Below the pieces are notes generated by a model, which was not told the DNA's origin, made no database searches, and saw nothing but the letters and a program-made list of their open reading frames with translations. Of a stretch of DNA of 35,824 bases, positions 25,001 through 31,080 are shown piece by piece. The position numbers and the translations under genes were made by a program. The number at the start of each line of letters is the position of its first letter. The stretch's first letter is position 1. The stretch comes from a virus, in IMG/VR virus record IMGVR_UViG_3300025168_000273, positions 1-35,824 of that record, one strand, 5' to 3'.

Positions 25001-27807
25001 AGTCTGGGATCGATGCACTAGGTGGGAAGGGTAACACCACCGCAGACCTGCAAACGGTCACTCAGAAACGAGATGGGCTTATGCGTTTTCTGGGTTTTGA
25101 AAAGAAGGATCAGGAAGCGATCAACCCTAACATGTTTCAGGAGTTGGTCGATCGAAACAGGATCATAAAATCCTTCAGGCTTGATCGAATGCAGAACCTG
25201 TCTATTTCCGATCATGACGGGAAGATCAACTTTGGATCTTATCTAGGTGTCCAGCTTAACCGCATGCCTACGCAACGGTCCTCCTTTATGGGAGATCCCG
25301 ATGCAAGCGCAAGAAAGGTCAGAGAACAAGAAATCCCGATCGAGGTAATCACTACCGGAGTTGCTCCTGAAGCAAAGAGAATCCAGGAAGTTATAAATAA
25401 AATCGGAGAACAGGCAATGACTGAAACTGTTGCCGAAAACTTAGGTAGTGATCTAAATGCTGCTTTCAAAAAAGTAGGTGTGGACCTTCAGGTCACAAGC
25501 ATGAAGGTGGGGCAAGGTGGTTATGAGATGAGTGGTGAAATCACTGTTGCGCCTAATATCGTCATTTCTGTCAAAGGAGACGTTAGCCAGGGCAAACTGG
25601 TAATGGACTCTTTGAGTCTAGCCTGGGACCAGGAGGGTGGAAACATTATCCGAAGACCAACCGTTGATGAAATGAATGCAACGGATGTTAAAAAATACAA
25701 TGCAGTCAGGTTTGGAACAGGGAATTTAACTGCGGATCAGAAGAAAGCATTTTTTACAGACCTATATCAACTCAAGGATGAAGACGGTAATAGTTTCTTA
25801 ACAGGATACACAGAGACATCTGAGGGCATGTTCATTGGTGATCAATGGTATGATGAGGGCAACGGAAGGATGGTTAGTGAGTTAGAGCGAAACATTGCCA
25901 ATATTAAATCGATAATCGATAAGCATAAAGTTTCTGGCTTTAGAGTTGAAAAAGTTATTATGGATACCTTTGATCGACCAACTGCTGATGACCGATCGAA
26001 GATTATCGAGGGAATGGGAGACCTTGAACGTGCAGTATTTGACGTTGGTGTTAACCGAATAAAGACTGCTGTGAGAAAGCATCAAACCAAAGGAGATGCT
26101 CCTGGTATGGATGATGCGACGATGGACCTTGTTTACGACCGCAATAAAAAAGGAGAAATTATTTATGAAAAGGAAGACAAACCAAAGGTTCTCAAAAAGA
26201 ATTATGATTTCCTGGATTCGCCTTTAGTGCAGTCAATTATCGATGACGCTGGGGATACTGTTCAAGCAACGAAAGATTTGCAGGCAATTATTAAAAGCCT
26301 GAATACTTCAAAGCTGGATAAACGAAACAAACTTAGTGAGCGTCAACAGAAGCTTTACGATAAGATCGTTGATCAGTATTCAGACGCATTTGCTGAAGAC
26401 TTTGGGCAGTGGAAAGATGACCCTGACATTCTTTCTGCGATTGGTTGGTATAGCGGTGTTGCTAAAAACATTGGTAAACTTATACCGAATGATTCTGACA
26501 GGCATATCTTCCTTGAGTTTCTGGGAGGGACATCCCCAAACACTTCTGTAGAGCAAAACTTTCTTTACGCTATAGATCTATTCAATCGCTGGAAAACAGG
26601 TGGATTGAAAAAGTATGTCAATGCAAGGGATAAAACTTTTAAAGCATATGAAAACGGATCATTGATCGCTCAATCTATCTTTCAAACTGAAATTCCTGTT
26701 TGGAGCAAGACCAAAGGTAAGTTTGATAAAGACGCTAAAGGAAATAAAATTCAGCAGACTGACAAAGATGGAAATTTGGTTTTTGAATACAAATGGAAAT
26801 CCACTCAATCAAGAAACAGATTTATTAAATCTTATGCAAAAGCTGAGTCCGGTAATAAATCGAAAAACGAATACGACCGATCCGTTTTAAAGGCACGATC
26901 GATCGCCAAAAAAATCACTCCACACGATCTTTTAAATGTCGCGTTGTTTGATGCAGGAGCAATTCCGGTCAGGAAGAATGGGGGCAAATACGGAGTTCAT
27001 ACCGATAGAGTTTTTCAAATTGTTGAGGGTGTCTGGGAACGAGATACTGATGCGCCTAAAGCAGTAAACTTTACAGGCAACCTCAAAGGGACCAGGACCA
27101 CTGCAACAATTGACGTTTGGGCAGCACGACTACTTAGACGTATCGGATATGACAAAGGGGTTGGACCCTGGAGGATTCAACCTATGGCTGAGTCTGGCGT
27201 CAAAAACTCAGACTTTTATTTTGGCCAGGATGCGTTTGAGGCAGCAACCACAAAAATTGCAAAAAGGTATGGGGATAAGTTCAAGATGAGTCCCGATGAT
27301 CTTCAGGCAGTTATGTGGTTTGCCGAAAAACGTAATTGGGCGCAGAAGGGTTGGAGTAGGGTTGAAGATTTTGGTGATTTCAGGGATTACCTTTACTCGA
27401 TGCAGCAGCAAGGTGATGGAACCTTAAAGCTTAAAGATGCAGTTCTAGGTTCTACGTCAGAGGACTTTTTCAACTCACTTGAGTTTGATGCAGAGGATCT
27501 ATTAATGCCTGCTGCAACTCGAAAACGAAGAGTTGATCTGGTGGACAAGATTCTAGGATCGGGCCGAAAGATTGAACGTGCCAGGGGCAAGTTGAATAAG
27601 ATGATCGCTCAAGTGGATGCTGCTAAACTGCGAGTGACTAATTCAAAAACGGATGCTGCTAAAAGTAGAGCTAAAGTAGCTTTGGCAACAAAACGGAAAC
27701 TGTCAAAACAGGCGCAAAAATCCCTTGATGAACTGAACGATTCATTGAGAAATATGCGAGGAATTAGGATGACATTGGAAGAAAAGCCTGTTACGTATAA
27801 CCGATAG
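22054..27807 (+). CDS. Giant multidomain ejection/polyvalent-type protein with HExxH metalloprotease
   Basis: 1917 residues, 16% of the window. In order: a helical N-terminus with Ala/Gly-rich segments (near 200-280) and a hydrophobic stretch (GAATGGALGLLSF...GGAMFGPFG, near 385-415). Next, a zinc-metallopeptidase signature HELGH at 535-539, with a downstream acidic/His segment DEIHADSMRYF near 618-628 that could supply the third ligand. A long helical middle follows. Then a C-terminal module (about 1440-1790) with GGTSPNTSVEQN, NFTGNL and ATIDVWAARLLRRIGYD motifs, and finally a Lys-rich coiled coil. It resembles large phage proteins injected with DNA (gp16-like or 'polyvalent' proteins). It may digest envelope or host proteins on entry. 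Confidence 0.72.
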   Translation: MSEKVSIWDSPRGMILQGSHTPGSASDDAVDTSLSIIDRDLFYDPNDEELDDYIAQQIKDGFDIEEMFEALPEAFSGIYNQIKETVAAVPNTELKKVPGTAIEALARGGTDTADLLMRIGSGMATMGLKVLPGDAATQYHNLPETIKSFSRGWFRQQRTIEQHRAKQMMGDANYSYLPSALVDNTIAEGLTLFADPGMVAGFGASTAARAMARAAIKGGKSGIVSRGLVNAAVKTGQMQDALFGAVGSVAKLPVTGSVKALQGATEFISEGFEAVKANLPKTTKGLPVEVDIPTEGKIGFLRKKINQASNLADDAMELSSQIKLQSKRQNLPSALDRIARDSSVRPGARDLASMFDAMAKNPLSRGLLIPAYKTGKSISKGAATGGALGLLSFDEEFAASSIAGGAMFGPFGELSSEIIFSKEKNRQQISNFVDDFKVKLDPDDLINFEAFTEGSREDQKFFAGLSYMFKNGHFRNGEGNLDVRFLDDQQYQKFGELRGERFGDTSGVNYVSSGGRNTVLINTDKKKYKREALAHELGHAIMKMPEVQDSLQVQDKLLFGDRVVKAEGGKEVLAFNYEGLLNKDWVDSFFENYVNGLDDITQKEYRSLSAEKKFLVARDEIHADSMRYFFKEFDPESFIRAGKVNNLKFRTKGSYERNLYNGLGGSLARGIVNNVLLARNSLGLYAVRNMAKSMGLIKDGTPLKLNDGRVFSNISEILQKKRENIRATDDPITDVIGNKWNLAKINSKDSRDILSSFLPTVDIIRDENGDPVIRNGRYRFLNKRQRQKHDAERAKIVKEAIDSSAQSGESRMHLSRFQELSNESYSGDYFTQEAIDAMIATSKRVITPHLLDTIMRLNDRMKGRTTDSGFIAEFVYNQVTETGKITPDITTSYRQMVPMVFEMSKTGKNFRVTGIDMNDLMSRLDRFEKADFKSERGKVFDIWRQDYRKYGGKDADVDLSHNPIRELFLQDLWLYLSGLSEGKSGIDALGGKGNTTADLQTVTQKRDGLMRFLGFEKKDQEAINPNMFQELVDRNRIIKSFRLDRMQNLSISDHDGKINFGSYLGVQLNRMPTQRSSFMGDPDASARKVREQEIPIEVITTGVAPEAKRIQEVINKIGEQAMTETVAENLGSDLNAAFKKVGVDLQVTSMKVGQGGYEMSGEITVAPNIVISVKGDVSQGKLVMDSLSLAWDQEGGNIIRRPTVDEMNATDVKKYNAVRFGTGNLTADQKKAFFTDLYQLKDEDGNSFLTGYTETSEGMFIGDQWYDEGNGRMVSELERNIANIKSIIDKHKVSGFRVEKVIMDTFDRPTADDRSKIIEGMGDLERAVFDVGVNRIKTAVRKHQTKGDAPGMDDATMDLVYDRNKKGEIIYEKEDKPKVLKKNYDFLDSPLVQSIIDDAGDTVQATKDLQAIIKSLNTSKLDKRNKLSERQQKLYDKIVDQYSDAFAEDFGQWKDDPDILSAIGWYSGVAKNIGKLIPNDSDRHIFLEFLGGTSPNTSVEQNFLYAIDLFNRWKTGGLKKYVNARDKTFKAYENGSLIAQSIFQTEIPVWSKTKGKFDKDAKGNKIQQTDKDGNLVFEYKWKSTQSRNRFIKSYAKAESGNKSKNEYDRSVLKARSIAKKITPHDLLNVALFDAGAIPVRKNGGKYGVHTDRVFQIVEGVWERDTDAPKAVNFTGNLKGTRTTATIDVWAARLLRRIGYDKGVGPWRIQPMAESGVKNSDFYFGQDAFEAATTKIAKRYGDKFKMSPDDLQAVMWFAEKRNWAQKGWSRVEDFGDFRDYLYSMQQQGDGTLKLKDAVLGSTSEDFFNSLEFDAEDLLMPAATRKRRVDLVDKILGSGRKIERARGKLNKMIAQVDAAKLRVTNSKTDAAKSRAKVALATKRKLSKQAQKSLDELNDSLRNMRGIRMTLEEKPVTYNR

Positions 27808-27808
27808 T

Positions 27809-27985
27809 ATGAAGCTAGATCCTAAACAATTTGAAGGTATGGACCTTAAAGCATTGGTGGAAGGCGCACAAAAATTCGCAAAACCGGATGCGTCAAAGAC
27901 TCCACCAGATCTGCTGGAAGCATTCAGGAGAGCTGATGAAATGCTCGAAAATCGAGAACGAATAGATCGCGAAAATGGAAACTGA
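27809..27985 (+). CDS. Small charged helical protein A
   Basis: 58 residues (MKLDPKQFEGMDLKALVEGA...LLEAFRRADEMLENRERIDRENGN), mostly helical and charged. It starts one base after the giant gene's stop and overlaps the next small gene by 11 bases, which supports translation. Unknown function; possibly a minor virion or assembly protein closing the late operon. Confidence 0.5.
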   Translation: MKLDPKQFEGMDLKALVEGAQKFAKPDASKTPPDLLEAFRRADEMLENRERIDRENGN

Positions 27986-28145
27986 AAATAAAGCTAAAAC
28001 TACTGACGAGATTATCGAGAGATTGCATTCCAGGTTTAAGAGTTGGGGAATGCTCGCAGAGGGCAGCATGTTCGATAAAGACGAGACTGCAAAAATCGTC
28101 CTCGATGTAAGCAAAGAAAAACGCAGTGATGGTCAATCGGATTAA
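27975..28145 (+). CDS. Small charged helical protein B
   Basis: 56 residues (METENKAKTTDEIIERLHSR...GMLAEGSMFDKDETAKIVLDVSKEKRSDGQSD). Highly charged, no membrane segment. The ATG overlaps the previous gene and its end overlaps the next, a chain typical of real phage micro-genes. No function can be assigned. Confidence 0.5.
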   Translation: METENKAKTTDEIIERLHSRFKSWGMLAEGSMFDKDETAKIVLDVSKEKRSDGQSD

Positions 28146-28323
28146 TCCACAAGAAGATTTTGAAGGGGATTTTGAAGACTTCGCTTCAGGTCTCGAAAAC
28201 CTGATAGAAATGTATGCAAAAAAACTTTCGATTGGTGAGTTGATTTCCACCCTTCAAGTGACTCAGCACAGCTTAATATCTCAATCCCTCAATCATCTCA
28301 AGGATCTCGATGATGAGGACTGA
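28129..28323 (+). CDS. Small acidic helical protein C
   Basis: 64 residues (MVNRINPQEDFEGDFEDFASGLENLIEMYAKKLSIGELISTLQVTQ...LKDLDDED), acidic and helical. I use the ATG at 28129; an adjacent in-frame GTG at 28126 is equally possible. It is the last gene of the long rightward structural series and stops where the non-coding attP region begins. Function unknown. Confidence 0.55.
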   Translation: MVNRINPQEDFEGDFEDFASGLENLIEMYAKKLSIGELISTLQVTQHSLISQSLNHLKDLDDED

Positions 28324-28485
28324 TTGCACAGAATTTGCACAGAAATACCTGATTTTCCTTGATCTTCCCAACAGGCACCCACTAGCCTGAACCCCATCAA
28401 CAGTATGACCTTAAACCACACAACATACACTCCTAGTATGTGTTACAACAGTAGCGAACGTAAACGCTACAGTGTGGGATATCTT

Positions 28486-28526
28486 GCCGGTGTGGCGAAA
28501 TTGGCAGACGCACAAGACTTAAAATC
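28486..28526 (+). other. 5' half of tRNA-Leu(UAA) (attP core, not a complete tRNA gene)
   Basis: The sequence has the acceptor 5' strand GCCGGTG, the TGGCGAAATTGGCAGACGC D-arm with paired GCG/CGC, and an anticodon arm through CTTAAAA, giving anticodon TAA. After AAAATC the tRNA pattern stops: the 3' anticodon strand does not pair, and there is no variable arm, T-arm (GTTCGA) or acceptor 3' strand. The phage therefore carries only the 5' half up to the anticodon loop. On integration the phage would supply the 5' half, and its promoter, to the rebuilt host gene. Confidence 0.75.
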
Positions 28527-28544
28527 ATTCACAAATCCTAGAAA

Positions 28545-28570
28545 ACCCCTGTATTTGCAGGGGTGTTTTT
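28545..28570 (+). terminator. Hairpin terminator downstream of the tRNA half
   Basis: ACCCCTG (28545-28551), a six-base loop TATTTG, and CAGGGGT (28558-28564), followed by GTTTTTATTT. It is a good rho-independent terminator that would end late-gene transcription before it enters the integrase region. Confidence 0.8.
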
Positions 28571-28574
28571 ATTT

Positions 28575-28614
28575 CTGCACAGTTTTCAATCCCCTTCTGC
28601 ACAGCATTGCACAA
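28575..28614 (+). repeat. Right-arm TGCACA repeats
   Basis: CTGCACAG at 28575-28582 and 28597-28604, and TTGCACAA at 28607-28614. Spacings of 22 and 10 bases place them on one face of the helix. They match the left-arm copies at 28324-28343 in the same orientation. Likely integrase arm-binding sites. Confidence 0.6.
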
Positions 28615-28633
28615 AAAAACTTACAAAAAAGTT

Positions 28634-28686
28634 TGACGGTGTATGTCACCTATGCGAATGTATATCCATCAGGGAGACATACACCC
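28634..28686 (+). promoter_or_regulatory. Promoter-like element flanked by two operator-like palindromes
   Basis: TTGACG (28634-28639) could be a -35 box; an AT-rich TGTATATC lies 19-21 bases downstream, a loose -10. Operator-like copy A, GGTGTATGTCACC (28638-28650), overlaps the -35. Copy B, at 28672-28686 on the opposite strand (GGGTGTATGTCTCCC read from the minus strand), lies past the -10. The inner ten bases of A and B (GGTGTATGTC) are perfect inverted repeats. A regulator bound to both could loop or block the promoter for 28717 onward. The -10 match is poor, so the promoter itself is inference. Confidence 0.55.
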
Positions 28687-28700
28687 TCTCAAACGTAAAA

Positions 28701-28711
28701 CAAACCATAGA
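28701..28711 (+). repeat. Conserved leader element CAAACCATAGA, copy 1
   Basis: The 11-mer CAAACCATAGA lies between operator B and the ATG at 28717. An identical copy is at 30837-30847, between operator D and the ATG at 30858. The shared operator-leader-start layout suggests duplicated regulatory modules, or a transcription start/translation signal. Confidence 0.5.
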
Positions 28712-28716
28712 AATAA

Positions 28717-29070
28717 ATGAATCACATAAATCAATTTTACAAATACGTCGAATCCACTGCAAAAGAAATCTACGAACAAACCCTGGACAAAGAGAAAGCT
28801 TATGAGCTGATCTGGGAACACGCAGATTCGAGCGAACACGTTATCTACTACAGCAAAGCGCATGATCTGGTTCATCTGGTCCGTAACTGGAACTCCAGTC
28901 TCTACGATGAGGCTCATGATGAAGTTGAAGAGTTAGGTGGTGGTGAGTTTCTAGACTACGACACATTTGCGACCAGATTAGCTTTCTCAATGATCCGCAT
29001 TCACCTGTCACAACTTGTCAATGAGTTCATTGATGAGTGTGATGAAAATTTAGAGGAGGTAACCGCATGA
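28717..29070 (+). CDS. Acidic hypothetical protein, first gene after attP
   Basis: 117 residues, acidic, helical, with a pattern I recognise only loosely from other phage genomes (YELIWEHADSSEHVIYYSKAHDLVHLV). It has no cysteines forming a metal site, no signal peptide and no membrane segment. It follows the promoter-operator element and overlaps the lysin gene by four bases, so it is probably the first gene of the integrase operon and under the same control. Function unknown. Confidence 0.6.
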   Translation: MNHINQFYKYVESTAKEIYEQTLDKEKAYELIWEHADSSEHVIYYSKAHDLVHLVRNWNSSLYDEAHDEVEELGGGEFLDYDTFATRLAFSMIRIHLSQLVNEFIDECDENLEEVTA

Positions 29071-29495
29071 TATTTTCAAAAAAAAATCTATGGGTGTATT
29101 GCATCCTACTATTCTGCACAGCAGCACAAGCCAAAGACTTCACTGTTGCACTCACGATCCTTGCAGAAGCAAGGGGTGAAGGTGAGATCGGTCAGAGTGC
29201 GGTGATGGCAGTTATTGTGCAACGAAGCCTTGAGCGTAATCTGAGTATGAAAGATGTCTGCCTTGAGCGGAAACAGTTTTCATGCTGGAACGGCAAAACC
29301 TACAAAGACCTGCTTCCGCTACTCGAAACCCCACAAGCAAAGTTCGCGATCTGGCTACAGGATCACGCACACCTTGTTGACCTCACAGCAATGGAATACG
29401 CAAACCATTATCATGCGGATTATGTTTCCCCCTATTGGGCTAAAGGAAAAAAACCTCTTTATAAAATTCAGAACCACATTTTCTACAGACTATGA
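29067..29495 (+). CDS. Secreted cell-wall hydrolase, SleB-like endolysin
   Basis: 142 residues with a strong ribosome site GAGGAGG upstream. Residues 1-22 are a Sec signal peptide (basic MIFSKK start, hydrophobic core, AQA cleavage). The mature domain is SleB/Hydrolase_2: LAEARGEGEIGQSAVMAVI at 32-50 with the likely catalytic Glu34 or Glu38, KQFSCW at 69-74, then NHYHADYVSPYWAKG. It would cut peptidoglycan glycan strands in the periplasm after export. The gene lies 19 kb from the holin/spanin cassette, between attP and the integrase, so it may be expressed differently from the late lysis genes or act as a lysogen-expressed enzyme. An exact 15-bp operator-like motif lies inside its signal sequence. 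Confidence 0.85.
   Translation: MIFSKKNLWVYCILLFCTAAQAKDFTVALTILAEARGEGEIGQSAVMAVIVQRSLERNLSMKDVCLERKQFSCWNGKTYKDLLPLLETPQAKFAIWLQDHAHLVDLTAMEYANHYHADYVSPYWAKGKKPLYKIQNHIFYRL
29092..29106 (+). promoter_or_regulatory. Operator-like 15-mer C, inside the lysin signal sequence
   Basis: GGGTGTATTGCATCC, identical to both copies at 31436 and 31454, here encoding part of the lysin signal peptide (VYCI). A copy inside a coding region could act as a roadblock or 'stoperator', or reduce translation initiation downstream. Confidence 0.5.
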
Positions 29496-30778
29496 AGATC
29501 AGGAATATATCGAAAAATAAGTTTGAGATCCGCAAGGGATCGTTGGCAGCAACTGTGCTGCTCACTGCTAGGAATGGCAATTGGTATTATCGTTCTCAGG
29601 GATCTGACAAAAAGGTTGCAGCGAAAACTTCAAACAGAGAAGAGGCACTAGCAATTGCAGCAAACAGGATTTTTGACAAGCAACCTGGTTATTTTGAGAA
29701 AAGCGAAAAGGGTGCGACGATGGGGGACATTGTCAAACGATACTGGAAAGCTTATGAGATGGGCGAAATCGAAAACGGAAAAGGCAGACCGATTTGCGAG
29801 CAGCATGCAAAGGCAGTTGTTCGTGAAGCTTATCGGGTTTGCAACACTAAAAACCTTGATCGGTTTTACTTCAAGGATTTGTCTGAAAAACAGGATGGAG
29901 TTTTCAAAATTATTTCGATCCTGAAATCAAGGCACTTTGTTTCTAAGGGCAAAGTTTTACGAGAAGGTCAAGAGTATGTCTCAGCAGCAAAACGATACAA
30001 TGCACAACTGAAACAGTTTAGAGGACTGTTTAAAAAAGGACTTTGCGACAGTATCTACAGTGACCTTGACCTTGATGCAGTCACACTTGCAATCATCAAT
30101 AACCTTCCAACAAAGAAACTAGAGAAGAAACCTGTCAAAACATCACCAGAATCAGTTATGCAAAAAATGGATTTGCACTTCAGCGATCAGAACAACTTCA
30201 CAGAAATCCGAATCAACAGAGTTGGATACAACGTCTACGTGCGATACTGGATCGCAAGATGTTGTGGGTTGAGGAAAAGTGAAATCATCAATGCGAGGCA
30301 CGAATGGATAAGTGAAGGTCCAAACGGATGGACAATCGAAGTTCAAGATACCGCAAATTACAAGGAAGGAATTGTGTCCCTGAGTGGATGGAGCAGCAAG
30401 AGCACAAGATCCAGAAAAATTCCAATACCTGCCTGGTTAGTTATGAAAATAAAACAGAACAAAATTACAGAGAGGGAAGATGAGCCGATTTGCCATCATG
30501 CAGGTAGTTGTAAACTGCATCGATCCTTTGATGAATCTTATTCAAGGGAGTTCAGGAAAGCATATGAAAACTGTGGTGGTGATAATGAATCATTGCGATT
30601 GCCAACACACAATCTGCGAAAAGAATTTATTACCGCAGTTGGAAAAGCTTCTGACCTCTCGACAGCATCTCAGTATGCAGGACACAGCAGCATGTTGACA
30701 ACCGAAGCGCACTATTTTGATAAATCAAAAAATCAAAAAAGAGTAACATTTGATCCCCTAGGACAGTCTTTGTCCTAG
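29492..30778 (+). CDS. int: Tyrosine recombinase (integrase)
   Basis: 428 residues overlapping the lysin stop by ATGA. The C-terminal catalytic domain (about 225-420) has R261 in CCGLRKSEI, a beta-hairpin lysine near K309, H373 and R376 in HNLRKEF, H398 in AGHSS and the nucleophile Y408 in EAHYFD, the complete set. The N-terminus (about 1-60) looks like an arm-binding beta domain, and about 75-200 is the helical core-binding domain. It would recombine attP with a host tRNA-Leu gene, using the arm repeats near 28.3-28.6 kb. It is long for the family, mostly in the linker. Temperate lifestyle follows directly. Confidence 0.93.
   Translation: MKIRNISKNKFEIRKGSLAATVLLTARNGNWYYRSQGSDKKVAAKTSNREEALAIAANRIFDKQPGYFEKSEKGATMGDIVKRYWKAYEMGEIENGKGRPICEQHAKAVVREAYRVCNTKNLDRFYFKDLSEKQDGVFKIISILKSRHFVSKGKVLREGQEYVSAAKRYNAQLKQFRGLFKKGLCDSIYSDLDLDAVTLAIINNLPTKKLEKKPVKTSPESVMQKMDLHFSDQNNFTEIRINRVGYNVYVRYWIARCCGLRKSEIINARHEWISEGPNGWTIEVQDTANYKEGIVSLSGWSSKSTRSRKIPIPAWLVMKIKQNKITEREDEPICHHAGSCKLHRSFDESYSREFRKAYENCGGDNESLRLPTHNLRKEFITAVGKASDLSTASQYAGHSSMLTTEAHYFDKSKNQKRVTFDPLGQSLS
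30758..30778 (+). other. Perfect 8-bp hairpin at the integrase stop codon
   Basis: CTAGGACA (30758-30765), loop GTCTT, TGTCCTAG (30771-30778), perfectly paired and ending in the integrase stop codon. There is no T-run afterwards, so it is not a rho-independent terminator. It may control int mRNA stability, as retroregulatory hairpins do in other phages, or be a protein-binding site. Confidence 0.55.
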
Positions 30779-30809
30779 CGAATGTGATAGAAAACATTGA
30801 CAACGCAGA

Positions 30810-30824
30810 GGGTGTATTGTCTCC
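30810..30824 (+). promoter_or_regulatory. Operator-like 15-mer D upstream of the first RHH gene
   Basis: GGGTGTATTGTCTCC in the 79-base gap after int. A TTGACA hexamer at 30797-30802 stands just upstream, a possible -35, although no good -10 follows at normal spacing. The conserved leader CAAACCATAGA (30837-30847) lies between this site and the ATG at 30858. Confidence 0.6.
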
Positions 30825-30836
30825 TGTGGGCGCAAC

Positions 30837-30847
30837 CAAACCATAGA
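30837..30847 (+). repeat. Conserved leader element CAAACCATAGA, copy 2
   Basis: Identical to 28701-28711 and in the same position relative to an operator-like site and a gene start. Confidence 0.5.
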
Positions 30848-30857
30848 CAATAATAAA

Positions 30858-31073
30858 ATGCCGTCAAAAAGAGATCCTAATAAAAAAATTGTAACATTGT
30901 GGCTTGAAAAAGGAAATGCCTCCGAACTTAAAAAACTAGCGGAAAAACGAGGAATTCCAGTTTCAGACTTGATACAAGAAGCGATACAAAATCAATGCGA
31001 ATTATGGGGCATCGACTACAATGAATACGTAGAGTCCAAATATTCCAACCGTAACGAGAAAAAGGAAATTTAA
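30858..31073 (+). CDS. Ribbon-helix-helix DNA-binding protein 1
   Basis: 71 residues. The first strand is KKIVTLWLEKGNA, followed by two helices ASELKKLAEKRGI and PVSDLIQEAIQNQCELWGID, the Arc/CopG ribbon-helix-helix layout. Such proteins dimerise and read operators with a paired beta strand. It is preceded by operator-like copy D, which suggests it controls itself, or is controlled by a related RHH protein encoded at 31478. It follows the integrase, a typical place for lysogeny or excision regulators. The start has an A/T-rich leader without a Shine-Dalgarno sequence. Confidence 0.7.
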   Translation: MPSKRDPNKKIVTLWLEKGNASELKKLAEKRGIPVSDLIQEAIQNQCELWGIDYNEYVESKYSNRNEKKEI

Positions 31074-31080
31074 AAAAACT

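Larger units (their letters stand above)
28324..28614 (+). other. attP: Candidate phage attachment site (attP) with arm-type repeats and tRNA-Leu core
   Basis: This is most of the only long gene-free stretch (28324-28716). On the left are two TTGCACAGA repeats 11 bp apart (28324-28332 and 28335-28343). In the centre lies a 41-base copy of the 5' half of a tRNA-Leu(UAA) gene. On the right are two CTGCACAG repeats 22 bp apart (28575, 28597) and TTGCACAA at 28607. One- and two-turn phasing on both sides of a tRNA-derived core is the layout expected for tyrosine-integrase arm sites. The integrase gene is 0.9 kb downstream. Also present are a GTAGCG/CGCTAC hairpin (28451-28470) and a terminator. 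Confidence 0.72.

Noticed and set aside
28486-28560. A complete tRNA-Leu gene
   Set aside because: The match ends in the anticodon loop; there is no paired anticodon 3' strand, T-arm or acceptor 3' end.
28405-28698. A 97-codon ORF across the attP region
   Set aside because: It reads through the tRNA-Leu half (giving the well-known spurious VAKLADAQDLKS peptide), a terminator and the repeats; it has no ribosome site and no protein-like composition.
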